Assembly: GCA_016296505.1 (NCBI GenBank)
Contig: JAEDJD010000001.1
Coordinates: forward strand, 235,121 to 299,120
Origin: Oscillospiraceae bacterium
Lineage (GTDB): Bacteria > Bacillota > Clostridia > Oscillospirales > Ruminococcaceae
Direction: 5' to 3'
Length of the DNA: 64,000 nt
Shown here: piece by piece, positions 40,998 through 49,090 of the stretch
Layout: every line of letters starts with the position of its first letter
Numbering within the stretch: position 1 is the first letter of the stretch
Notes under the pieces: generated by a model
What the model was told of the DNA's origin: nothing
Databases searched by the model: none
The model's input: only the letters and a program-made list of their open reading frames with translations
Position numbers and translations under genes: made by a program

Positions 40998-42020
40998 ATG
41001 AAACACGCATTGATTACTGGTATTACTGGTCAGGACGGTTCTTATCTTGCGGAGCTGTTGTTGGAAAAGGGATATGAGGTTTATGGTATTTGGCGCCGCA
41101 AGAGTGTTGTGGATTATGGTAATATTGCACATCTGAAAGACCGGATTCATCTGATCTATGCAGATATGACCGATCTGGTTTCGCTGATCTCTGCGATGCG
41201 GATTTCGCAGGCGGATGAGGTCTATAATCTGGCGGCGCAGAGCTTTGTCGCGACAAGTTGGGAACAGCCGGTCGCAACAGCGGAGATCGACGCGCTCGGC
41301 GTAACGAATCTTCTGGAAGCCATCAGAATAGTCAAGCCGGAATGCCGGTTCTATCAGGCATCGACCTCGGAGATGTTTGGTAAGGTGCAGGAAATTCCAC
41401 AGAAGGAGACGACGCCGTTCTATCCTCGCAGTCCTTACGGCGTTGCAAAGCTTTACGGACATTGGATTACAAAGAATTATCGAGAGAGCTTCGGACTTTT
41501 TGCCTGTTCCGGTATCCTGTTCAATCATGAATCGGAACGTCGGGGCAAGGAATTTGTGACGCGCAAAATCACCGATGCCGCTGCAAGAATTCAGCTTGGA
41601 GTTCAGGAATATGTCGAGCTTGGTAATCTCGACGCAAAGCGCGACTGGGGACATTCGCAGGATTATGTCCGCGCAATGTGGCTGATGCTCCAGCAGGAAA
41701 CGCCGGATGATTATGTAGTTGCAACAGGCGAAACGCGTTCGGTTCGCGAATTTGCAGAATGTGCATTCCGTGCGGTCGGCATTGAGATCGAATGGCAGGG
41801 CGAGGGCGTCGACACCAAGGGCGTCAACAAGGCAAACGGCAAGATTGTTGTTAAGGTCAATCCGAAGTTCTATCGTCCGGCAGAGGTTGAGCTTCTGCTC
41901 GGTGATCCTTCCAAGGCGGAGCAGCAGCTCGGCTGGAAGCGCGAGATCTCCTTTGCTGACTTGGTTACGCGTATGGCGAATCATGACCTCGATCTGGTCA
42001 AGCAGGAACTCGGCATCTGA
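40998..42020 (+). CDS. gmd: GDP-mannose 4,6-dehydratase
   Basis: A 340-residue short-chain dehydratase that converts GDP-mannose to GDP-4-keto-6-deoxymannose. The NADP-binding motif GITGQDGSYLAE is near the start, STSEMFGKVQE supplies the catalytic Thr/Glu and YGVAKLYGHW the Tyr and Lys. Length fits the family. AAGGAGT precedes the ATG. With manC and the reductase-like gene at 44380 it forms a GDP-6-deoxyhexose pathway. Confidence 0.95.
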   Translation: MKHALITGITGQDGSYLAELLLEKGYEVYGIWRRKSVVDYGNIAHLKDRIHLIYADMTDLVSLISAMRISQADEVYNLAAQSFVATSWEQPVATAEIDALGVTNLLEAIRIVKPECRFYQASTSEMFGKVQEIPQKETTPFYPRSPYGVAKLYGHWITKNYRESFGLFACSGILFNHESERRGKEFVTRKITDAAARIQLGVQEYVELGNLDAKRDWGHSQDYVRAMWLMLQQETPDDYVVATGETRSVREFAECAFRAVGIEIEWQGEGVDTKGVNKANGKIVVKVNPKFYRPAEVELLLGDPSKAEQQLGWKREISFADLVTRMANHDLDLVKQELGI

Positions 42021-42049
42021 ATGCAATCTTTGCCGGAGGCAGATGAAAC

Positions 42050-43204
42050 ATGAATATTGCATTTGACGCAAGTCCGCTGATTGGAGACAATATCTCCGGC
42101 GTGGGCTGGTGTGAAGCAAATCTGACGGATGCGCTGATGCGGCTGCATCCGGAACTCAACTACCGTTTTGAATATTTTACGCTGCGTTCGCCGGAAGAAA
42201 AAGTACGGCGTATGCAGCCCTTTGTTCGCGAAAATACTGCGTTGCATCCGGCTCGTTTTTCGCCGATCATCTATCGTATGGTGACGAATTTTGTACCGCT
42301 GCCGTATTGCGCATTTCATGGGATATGGGCGGATCTGACGCATTTTTTTAATTATATTGTGCCGCCGTTTGTCCATGGAAAAACGATTGCGACTGTGCAT
42401 GATATGGTACTCCATGCTTATCCGGAAACCATGCAGAAGCGTACCCGTATTTTGCTGCAACTCGGTTTGAAACGCTCGATGCAGCGTGCCGACCGGATTG
42501 TAACCGATAGTGAGTTTTCGCGCTCGGAGATCATTAAATATTATCCGTCAATGGCAGAAAAAATCCGCGTTGTGCCCTGCGGCGTAGATCGGACGCGTTT
42601 TGCGCCGGCGTCTGCGCAGGAAATCGAGAAAGTGCGTGAGATTCACCATCTGCCAAAGCGTTATTTTTTGTATCTGGGAACCTTGGAGCCGCGGAAAAAT
42701 CTGGTGCGGCTCATACGTGCCTATGCGCTGCTGCGAACGCAGTATCCGGACGCGCCGGCACTCGTGCTTGCAGGCGGAAAAGGCTGGCAGTATGAGAAAA
42801 TCTTTCAGGCTGCCGCTGCGCCGGATGTGCGCGGTCATATTCTGTTTCCGTCCTATATTCCGCCGGAGGATATGTCGGCGATATATTCCGGTGCGCTGGC
42901 TTTTGTATTTCCGTCGCTCTATGAGGGATTTGGAATGCCGCCGCTGGAGGCGATGGCGTGTGGATGTCCGGTTATGACTTCAAATGCGGCGTCTCTGCCG
43001 GAAGCGGTCGGAAATGCGGCGCTGCTCTGCAATCCAATGAAGATCAAGGCAATCGCAAAGGGTATGGAGCTTCTGCTGACGCGCGAAAGCCTGCGAAGTC
43101 GTTTGATTGAACGCGGATTCCGCCGTGCTTTGGAAATGAGTTGGGATGCAGCAGCTGAAAAGCTGTATCAGGTTTACAGAGAATTATACGATGCAAAGGA
43201 GTGA
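42050..43204 (+). CDS. GT4-family glycosyltransferase, mannosyltransferase-like
   Basis: The 384-residue protein has the GT-B fold pattern: FDASPLIGDNISGVG at the N-terminus, DRIVTDSEFSRSEI in the middle, YLGTLEPRKNLVRLIRAY and PSLYEGFGMPPLEAMACG with the conserved EX7E donor-binding glutamates. It likely adds mannose or a 6-deoxyhexose from a GDP-sugar to the growing chain; the exact linkage is unknown. GGAGGCAG precedes the ATG. The next gene starts 7 bases after its stop. Confidence 0.9.
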   Translation: MNIAFDASPLIGDNISGVGWCEANLTDALMRLHPELNYRFEYFTLRSPEEKVRRMQPFVRENTALHPARFSPIIYRMVTNFVPLPYCAFHGIWADLTHFFNYIVPPFVHGKTIATVHDMVLHAYPETMQKRTRILLQLGLKRSMQRADRIVTDSEFSRSEIIKYYPSMAEKIRVVPCGVDRTRFAPASAQEIEKVREIHHLPKRYFLYLGTLEPRKNLVRLIRAYALLRTQYPDAPALVLAGGKGWQYEKIFQAAAAPDVRGHILFPSYIPPEDMSAIYSGALAFVFPSLYEGFGMPPLEAMACGCPVMTSNAASLPEAVGNAALLCNPMKIKAIAKGMELLLTRESLRSRLIERGFRRALEMSWDAAAEKLYQVYRELYDAKE

Positions 43205-43211
43205 ACGCGGA

Positions 43212-44366
43212 ATGAAGCGCACCGATATCGTGACACGAGGGGTTGCGCGTCCGCGTCTGCTCATTGCTGGGAAAGCATATGCGCCGCATATCGGCGGCAT
43301 TGAGACAGTAATGCAGCAGACTGCGGAATATATGCGCGAATATGCAAAAACAAAGGTGCTGTGCTGCCGCGATGACTTCGGTATGACCGAACGTATAAAG
43401 ATTGGGCGTGTTCCAGTGACCTATGCCGGTAGTCTGGGGACGCTTGCTTCTTGTCCGGTTTCATTCTCGTTTATTGAGGAATTTCGGCGTAAGGTCATGC
43501 TTGCGGATACGGTTGAACTGCATCTGCCGTTTCCGGTTGCAGATCTGGCACTGCTGCTTTCCGGATATAAGGGGCGCGTCGTTGTTGCATGGCATAGCGA
43601 TATCGTGCGGCAGAAAACAATGCTCAAACTCTATCAGCCGCTGATGAAGTGGCTTCTGAAGCGCGCGGATGTGATTCTGACTGCAACGCAGGCTCATATT
43701 GATAGTTCGTCTTATTTGCAGCCGTTTCGTGAGAAATGCGTGATCGTGCCCTATGGGATTGATCCTGCTGCATATGAACTGCGTCCTCATCTGACCCCGC
43801 TTGCATCGCAGCTATATGATAAATCAGCAAAAAAGGTATTATTTACAGGTCGGCTTGTGTATTATAAGGGCGCGGATGTGCTGCTGGAGGCTTTTGCAAA
43901 TTTGCAGACGAATGCGGAACTTTTTTTTGCAGGAACCGGCGTATTGGAAGATGAATTGAAAATGCGTGCAGAGGTGCTTGGAATCGCGGAGCGCGTGCAT
44001 TTTCTCGGCAGACGTTTGACGCCGGAGCTGCGCGATATGTTTGCGGAATGTGATTTGTTCGTACTGCCGTCTGTGGCAAACAGCGAGGCGTTCGGCATTG
44101 TGCAGCTCGAAGCGATGGTCAATGGGAAACCGGTTATCAATACAGCGCTTCCAACCGGCGTGCCGCTTGTGAGTATTGACGGTGAAACCGGTTTGACCGT
44201 TCCGCCAAAGGACGCTGCTGCACTGACAGATGCAATGGAAAAGCTTCTGTCAGATGACGCATTGCGAGCGCAATACGGCAAAGCGGCGAGAGAACGCGTT
44301 TTGCAGGCATATTCGCTGGAAGCTGTCATGGAGAAAACCCGAAAGGTATTGCTGAACGAGGATTAA
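43212..44366 (+). CDS. GT4-family glycosyltransferase
   Basis: A 384-residue GT-B enzyme with AYAPHIGGIETVMQ at the N-terminus, WHSDIVRQK, LFTGRLVYYKGADVLLEAF and NSEAFGIVQLEAMVNGKPV. The ATG at 43212, preceded by AAAGGAG, is favoured over in-frame ATGs at 43146 and 43191 that lie inside the previous gene. It works with the upstream enzyme in chain assembly; donor and linkage are unknown. Confidence 0.9.
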   Translation: MKRTDIVTRGVARPRLLIAGKAYAPHIGGIETVMQQTAEYMREYAKTKVLCCRDDFGMTERIKIGRVPVTYAGSLGTLASCPVSFSFIEEFRRKVMLADTVELHLPFPVADLALLLSGYKGRVVVAWHSDIVRQKTMLKLYQPLMKWLLKRADVILTATQAHIDSSSYLQPFREKCVIVPYGIDPAAYELRPHLTPLASQLYDKSAKKVLFTGRLVYYKGADVLLEAFANLQTNAELFFAGTGVLEDELKMRAEVLGIAERVHFLGRRLTPELRDMFAECDLFVLPSVANSEAFGIVQLEAMVNGKPVINTALPTGVPLVSIDGETGLTVPPKDAAALTDAMEKLLSDDALRAQYGKAARERVLQAYSLEAVMEKTRKVLLNED

Positions 44367-44379
44367 GGAGCGCAACAGC

Positions 44380-45351
44380 ATGAGAATATTGATTACTGGT
44401 GCGGCAGGATTTGTCGGCGCCTATGCGATTCGGCAGTTCGCGGAAAAGGGATATGCGGTTCATGCCGCTGTTTTGCCGCAGGAGCAGCTTGCTGTGGATT
44501 TGCAGGCGTTATGTACTGTGCATCACTTCGATTTGCTGGATGCGGATGCTGTTTGTGCGCTGCTGCAAACCGTTCAACCGGATCGAATTCTGCATCTTGC
44601 GGCGCAAAGCTCGGTTGCCGTATCATGGAAAAAACCGCAGCTGACCGCCGATCTCAATATCAAGGGAACTGTCAATTTGCTGGAAGCGGCAAGGAAATTG
44701 CTGCATATGCCGCGGATTTTACTGATCGGTTCTGCGGAGGAATACGGCAGACTGCCGGAGAATGCCGATGGCTTGCAGCTTGTCAATGAAACGATGCCAT
44801 TGCGTCCTGTGAATATTTATGCCGCTACAAAAGCTGCCGCAGAGCAGATTGCCGCAGTGTATTATGCTGCATATGATCTGCCCGTGATCTGCGTTCGCGC
44901 ATTCAATCATTTTGGTCCGGGTCAGCGTGAGATATTTGTTGTTCCCGATTTTTGCAGACAGGCTGCGGAAATTGAGTGCGGACTGCGTGAACCCGTTATC
45001 CGAACCGGTAATCTGGACGCGAAACGCGATTTTACCGATGTACGCGATATTGTCCGTGCATATGTGCTGCTGCTCGAATCGGGCAGGGCTGGAGAAATCT
45101 ATAACGTCGGCAGCGGCAAGGCAGCAGCGATTTCAGATATTCTGTCGCAGATTCTGTCAAGCTGCACGGTGGCGATTCGGCATGAAATTGATCCGGAAAA
45201 GCTGCGTCCGGCAGAAACGTCTTATCTTGCCGCTGATACCGGTAAGCTGCGCTGCGATACAGGATGGATGCCCGAAATTCCAACCGCGCAGACCATTTCC
45301 GATACGCTTGCTTATTGGCGGCAGGAACTGAAGGAGAGATCAAAGGTATGA
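44380..45351 (+). CDS. NAD-dependent epimerase/reductase, GDP-6-deoxy-D-talose/rhamnose synthase-like
   Basis: A 323-residue extended SDR enzyme: GAAGFVGAYAIRQF, HLAAQSSVAVSWKKP, SAEEYG and YAATKAAAEQ (Tyr/Lys pair), then FNHFGPGQRE and LDAKRDFTDVRD. This is the pattern of RMD/WbjE-type enzymes that reduce GDP-4-keto-6-deoxymannose, giving GDP-D-rhamnose in RMD. Product stereochemistry is not certain. It completes the manC-gmd pathway. The stop overlaps the start of the exporter permease. Confidence 0.82.
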   Translation: MRILITGAAGFVGAYAIRQFAEKGYAVHAAVLPQEQLAVDLQALCTVHHFDLLDADAVCALLQTVQPDRILHLAAQSSVAVSWKKPQLTADLNIKGTVNLLEAARKLLHMPRILLIGSAEEYGRLPENADGLQLVNETMPLRPVNIYAATKAAAEQIAAVYYAAYDLPVICVRAFNHFGPGQREIFVVPDFCRQAAEIECGLREPVIRTGNLDAKRDFTDVRDIVRAYVLLLESGRAGEIYNVGSGKAAAISDILSQILSSCTVAIRHEIDPEKLRPAETSYLAADTGKLRCDTGWMPEIPTAQTISDTLAYWRQELKERSKV

Positions 45352-46127
45352 TCCGAAAGCTGCGCGAACTTTATCAATACCGTGAAATGATCGCGAGTCT
45401 TGTACGCAAAGATCTCAAAGGCCGCTATAAGGGCAGTGTGCTCGGATTTCTGTGGACATTCCTGAATCCGCTTTTGCAGCTGCTTGTCTATACGATGGTA
45501 TTCTCTGTGATTCTGAAAAGCGGCGTTCCGAATTATTATCTGCATTTGTTCGTGGCGCTTGTTCCATGGATATTCTTTGCTTCCTCGCTGACAACGGGCG
45601 CAAAGCTGGTGCTCGATCAGAAAAATATGATCAAAAAAATATATTTTCCGCGCGAGGTGCTGCCGATTGCGTATACACTCAGCAGCTTCTGCAATATGCT
45701 GTTTTCGTTTATCATCATTTTTCTGGTGATTGCGGTCATGCGGCTTGGCGTCAGCTTTGGCGCACTGCTCTGGCTCGTTCCGGTTATGGCGATACAGCTT
45801 CTTCTGGTGCTGGGTATGAATCTCATGACCTCGGCTGTGACCGTATATATCCGTGATCTGGAGCATATTATGGGCGTTGTCAGTATGGCTTGGATGTACT
45901 TGTCTCCGGTGGTTTATGGTATTGACTTTGTGCCGGAAACATGGCATACATGGTATCTGCTGAATCCGATGACGCCGCTTGTTCTGTCCTATCGCGATAT
46001 TCTATATTATCAGCGTGCGCCGCAGCTCAGGAATCTGGCAATCGCGGCAGGCATCAGTCTGCTGATTTTCTGCATCGGGTGTCTGGTCTTTGAAAAGCTG
46101 CAGCGACGCTTTGCAGAGGTACTCTGA
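45348..46127 (+). CDS. wzm: Polysaccharide ABC exporter permease (Wzm-like)
   Basis: A 259-residue membrane protein of the ABC-2 type: LVRKDLKGRYKGSVLGFLWTF at the N-terminus is split around the first span, and about six spans follow. Wzm forms the channel that exports undecaprenyl-linked polysaccharide. The ATG overlaps the previous stop (ATGA). The ATPase partner is two genes downstream, separated by one membrane gene. Similar TagG-type exporters move teichoic acids, but a polysaccharide is more likely given the locus. Confidence 0.92.
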   Translation: MIRKLRELYQYREMIASLVRKDLKGRYKGSVLGFLWTFLNPLLQLLVYTMVFSVILKSGVPNYYLHLFVALVPWIFFASSLTTGAKLVLDQKNMIKKIYFPREVLPIAYTLSSFCNMLFSFIIIFLVIAVMRLGVSFGALLWLVPVMAIQLLLVLGMNLMTSAVTVYIRDLEHIMGVVSMAWMYLSPVVYGIDFVPETWHTWYLLNPMTPLVLSYRDILYYQRAPQLRNLAIAAGISLLIFCIGCLVFEKLQRRFAEVL

Positions 46128-47818
46128 TGACGTCAATCTTACAAACAGTACGGAAATATCTGCCACAGATCGCATTCTGTGCAGCGGTATTCTGGCTGTT
46201 CTATGAAATTTATCCGATTATTTTTGCAACGCATGACGATATGCGCAATTATACGCTGGTGCGCCGCGGGATGGTTTTTTCAGATTCGATTCAAGCTGCG
46301 CAATCCGGCAGAATCTCGCATCTTTGGAATCATCATCTGCTGGCATTGCCATTTCTGGCAAATAAGCTTTGGTTTTATAAGCTGATCCAGTATGCAGCGC
46401 TGCTGTTCGATATATATGCCGGATGGAAGCTGCTGCGTGCTCATACAGACCGTCATTTTGCCGATCTGACGGCGGTGCTTGCCGTATCATGGGCTTGTAT
46501 TTCTGCTTATCATAATCTCTTGATCTCCTATGCGCTCTGTCATCAGATTCCGATTGGACTTTGTTTTCTTTCGCTGTATCATTTTGGAAACAGGCTGAAA
46601 TATAAGCGCAGAAACGAAACGATTTTGAGTTGTGTATATCTATTGCTTACGGTGATGATTTATGAAGCATTTGCGGCGATGCTTTTGCTGTATTGGATTT
46701 GGGCGCTTTGTCTGCCATCACGCAGAAAGCGCTCCTTGGTACAATGCCTGCGGCGTGCCGGCAGGCGAATTGCGCCGCAAATGCTGACGGTTGCCGGATA
46801 TTGCCTTGTCTATTTTATATGGCAGAAAATATACCCGACTGATTATGACGGGATTTCTATGAATCTTCGCGAGCCGTTTATGAGTCTGTGTTCGCTGATG
46901 ACCTATGCGCTGTCGTTTTTCCCAACGTGGGAGCTGCTGCGGCTTGCAAAAGAGCATCCGATTACGCTTCTAAGCTTTCTTTCGCATCTGACGCATCCTG
47001 CTGCGTGGATTGCAGCGGCGCTGACAACCGCCGCTTTTTATACACGGCTGCCGCGTATCCGGATGAAAACGGAAAAGACGCGGAATTTGCTGCTCTTATC
47101 GGGAGTCGGAGTCTTTCTGCCCTGTCTGCTGACGGCGGTGAGCGAGAAATATATGGCATGGACAAGATGCGGCACCGACGGTTATCTGCCGTCCTTCTAC
47201 AGCTATCTATTTCTTGTTGGATTTCTGCTGACGGGAGCGATTCTGATTTGGCAAACGGCTCCGACAGTCAACCGGAAGAAAGTTTTGCGCGTGATCTTGA
47301 GCATATACGTGTTCTGTGTCTGCATCACGGCAAGCGCTGTGACGGATATGTGGAAGCCAGCTTTTGAAGCGCTCTCTCTGCGTTACCGCAATTTTGATTA
47401 TGTGGTTTCAAAGTCTCTGGCGGACTGCGATTCTGACTGGCAATTCTGTGCGCCGGATAATCAAGGGATTCATATGAGTCGTGAATATACGCAGGATTAT
47501 CTGAAAATATACAATCCGGCAGATATCTCATATATCAGCGATCCGGCTGTGCTCGATGGCGATAAACAGACGCTTTGTATGCGGATGCCAGAAAATTATG
47601 CTTATGCGGTCATTGGAGAAGCGGACAGTGCGCTTCGTGCAAAGACGCTGACGTTCCGAACGCTGATACCGGAGTGCTTCAATATTACTCTTTATGATAC
47701 CGAGGGTGAGGCGTTGTATTATACAAATGTGCGCAATGGCAATCAGCTTGCGCTGCCGGAGGGGCAGTATTTTGATTTGTCCGTGCGTGTGGAGAATACA
47801 CCGGCAGATGCAGGATAA
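46127..47818 (+). CDS. Multi-pass membrane protein, glucosyltransferase GtrII-like
   Basis: A 563-residue protein with about ten membrane spans and a soluble C-terminal domain of roughly 150 residues. The N-terminal part resembles glucosyltransferases of the GtrII type, which add side-branch sugars outside the membrane using polyprenyl-phosphate sugars (HDDMRNYTLVRRG near residue 30 may be the catalytic acidic loop). It starts one base overlapping the permease stop, between wzm and wzt. Position and topology suggest decoration of the exported polymer; substrate unknown. Confidence 0.65.
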   Translation: MTSILQTVRKYLPQIAFCAAVFWLFYEIYPIIFATHDDMRNYTLVRRGMVFSDSIQAAQSGRISHLWNHHLLALPFLANKLWFYKLIQYAALLFDIYAGWKLLRAHTDRHFADLTAVLAVSWACISAYHNLLISYALCHQIPIGLCFLSLYHFGNRLKYKRRNETILSCVYLLLTVMIYEAFAAMLLLYWIWALCLPSRRKRSLVQCLRRAGRRIAPQMLTVAGYCLVYFIWQKIYPTDYDGISMNLREPFMSLCSLMTYALSFFPTWELLRLAKEHPITLLSFLSHLTHPAAWIAAALTTAAFYTRLPRIRMKTEKTRNLLLLSGVGVFLPCLLTAVSEKYMAWTRCGTDGYLPSFYSYLFLVGFLLTGAILIWQTAPTVNRKKVLRVILSIYVFCVCITASAVTDMWKPAFEALSLRYRNFDYVVSKSLADCDSDWQFCAPDNQGIHMSREYTQDYLKIYNPADISYISDPAVLDGDKQTLCMRMPENYAYAVIGEADSALRAKTLTFRTLIPECFNITLYDTEGEALYYTNVRNGNQLALPEGQYFDLSVRVENTPADAG

Positions 47819-47852
47819 TCCTGCCGCTTGCCGGAGAACAGGAGGCGGCGAC

Positions 47853-49046
47853 TTGGCTGCAATCGAAATCCAGAATCTCACAAAATCCTTTCGGGTTTAC
47901 GCCGATCGCGGACAGTCGCTGAAAGAGAAGCTGCTCTCGGCTGACCGGCGCCGTTATCAGACGCGTCAGGTGCTGGACGGCGTTTCGCTGACGGTTGAGG
48001 CAGGCGAGGCGATCGGTCTGGTCGGAAAAAACGGCTGCGGCAAATCAACGCTGCTCAAGCTGATGAGCCGGATTCTGTATCCCGACAGCGGCAGCGTGAA
48101 GCTCAATGGCAGAGTATCTTCTTTGATTGAGCTGGGCGCCGGCTTTCATCCCGATATGACCGGTCGGGAAAATATTTTCACAAACGCTTCGATTTTCGGT
48201 CTGACGCATCAGGAAATTGAAGGGAAACTGGATGAGATCATTGCATTTTCAGAAATGCAGGATTTTATTGATACGCCGGTGCGGACGTATTCTTCGGGTA
48301 TGTATATGCGTCTTGCCTTTTCGGTTGCGATTCATGTCGGGGCGGATATTCTGCTCATTGACGAGATTCTGGCTGTTGGCGACGCGTCATTTCAGGCAAA
48401 ATGCTTTGAACGTCTGATGGAAATTAAGGCGTCCGGTACGACAATCGTGATCGTGTCGCACAGTATGGCGCAGCTTGAACGGATTTGTGACCGGACGATC
48501 TGGATTGCAGATGGTAAAATTCGCATGGAGGGCGCGCCGAATGAAGTGCATCCGCTGTATTTGGAGGATATGGGTAAGCGGCGCCAGCTCAGCGATTCGG
48601 CAGTATCGGTACAAGCGTCCGAATCTCGTTCAGATTCGCCTGCAAGATGGAAGGATATCTGCTTGCTCAATGAACAGGGAGAGCGTATTCAAAAATTTTG
48701 TACCGGCGAAACAGTAATTCTTCAGCTCACGTATGAAGCGGATGCTGCGCGCGCAGCAGAAGCGCTGATCGGATTGGCGCTCTATCGCGCGGACAAAACG
48801 CTTTGCTATGGGACGAATACGCAGCGTGAACGGATGCAGCCGATTCAGCTGCAAAACACGGGTGTGATCCGATGCAGATTTGCGCCGATGAATCTGGTTG
48901 CCGGCACATACTGGTTTGACTGCGGTTTGCGCAGAATGGATATGTTTGCATATGATTATGCCGCACAGGCGGTTCGGTTTACGGTTTATGATCCGATTGA
49001 CGAAACAGGCGTCACAAGGATCGACCACACATGGGAGATCACATAA
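47853..49046 (+). CDS. wzt: Polysaccharide ABC exporter ATPase (Wzt-like) with C-terminal domain
   Basis: A 397-residue ATPase with Walker A GKNGCGKST (58-66), signature YSSGM (146-150) and Walker B ILLIDE (166-171). An additional beta-rich domain at about 265-397 resembles the Wzt C-terminal domain that recognises the polymer's modified end. Such domains mark systems where the chain end is capped before export. The start is a TTG at 47853, seven bases after AGGAGG; no ATG fits. Partner of the permease at 45348. Confidence 0.92.
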   Translation: MAAIEIQNLTKSFRVYADRGQSLKEKLLSADRRRYQTRQVLDGVSLTVEAGEAIGLVGKNGCGKSTLLKLMSRILYPDSGSVKLNGRVSSLIELGAGFHPDMTGRENIFTNASIFGLTHQEIEGKLDEIIAFSEMQDFIDTPVRTYSSGMYMRLAFSVAIHVGADILLIDEILAVGDASFQAKCFERLMEIKASGTTIVIVSHSMAQLERICDRTIWIADGKIRMEGAPNEVHPLYLEDMGKRRQLSDSAVSVQASESRSDSPARWKDICLLNEQGERIQKFCTGETVILQLTYEADAARAAEALIGLALYRADKTLCYGTNTQRERMQPIQLQNTGVIRCRFAPMNLVAGTYWFDCGLRRMDMFAYDYAAQAVRFTVYDPIDETGVTRIDHTWEIT

Positions 49047-49090
49047 TCAGCGAATTCCGATCAATGATGCGATTGCGGAGGGATGATTCA

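Noticed and set aside
40908..42119. 403-codon open frame on the minus strand
   Set aside because: Opposite the well-conserved gmd gene; no ribosome site and no recognisable domain.
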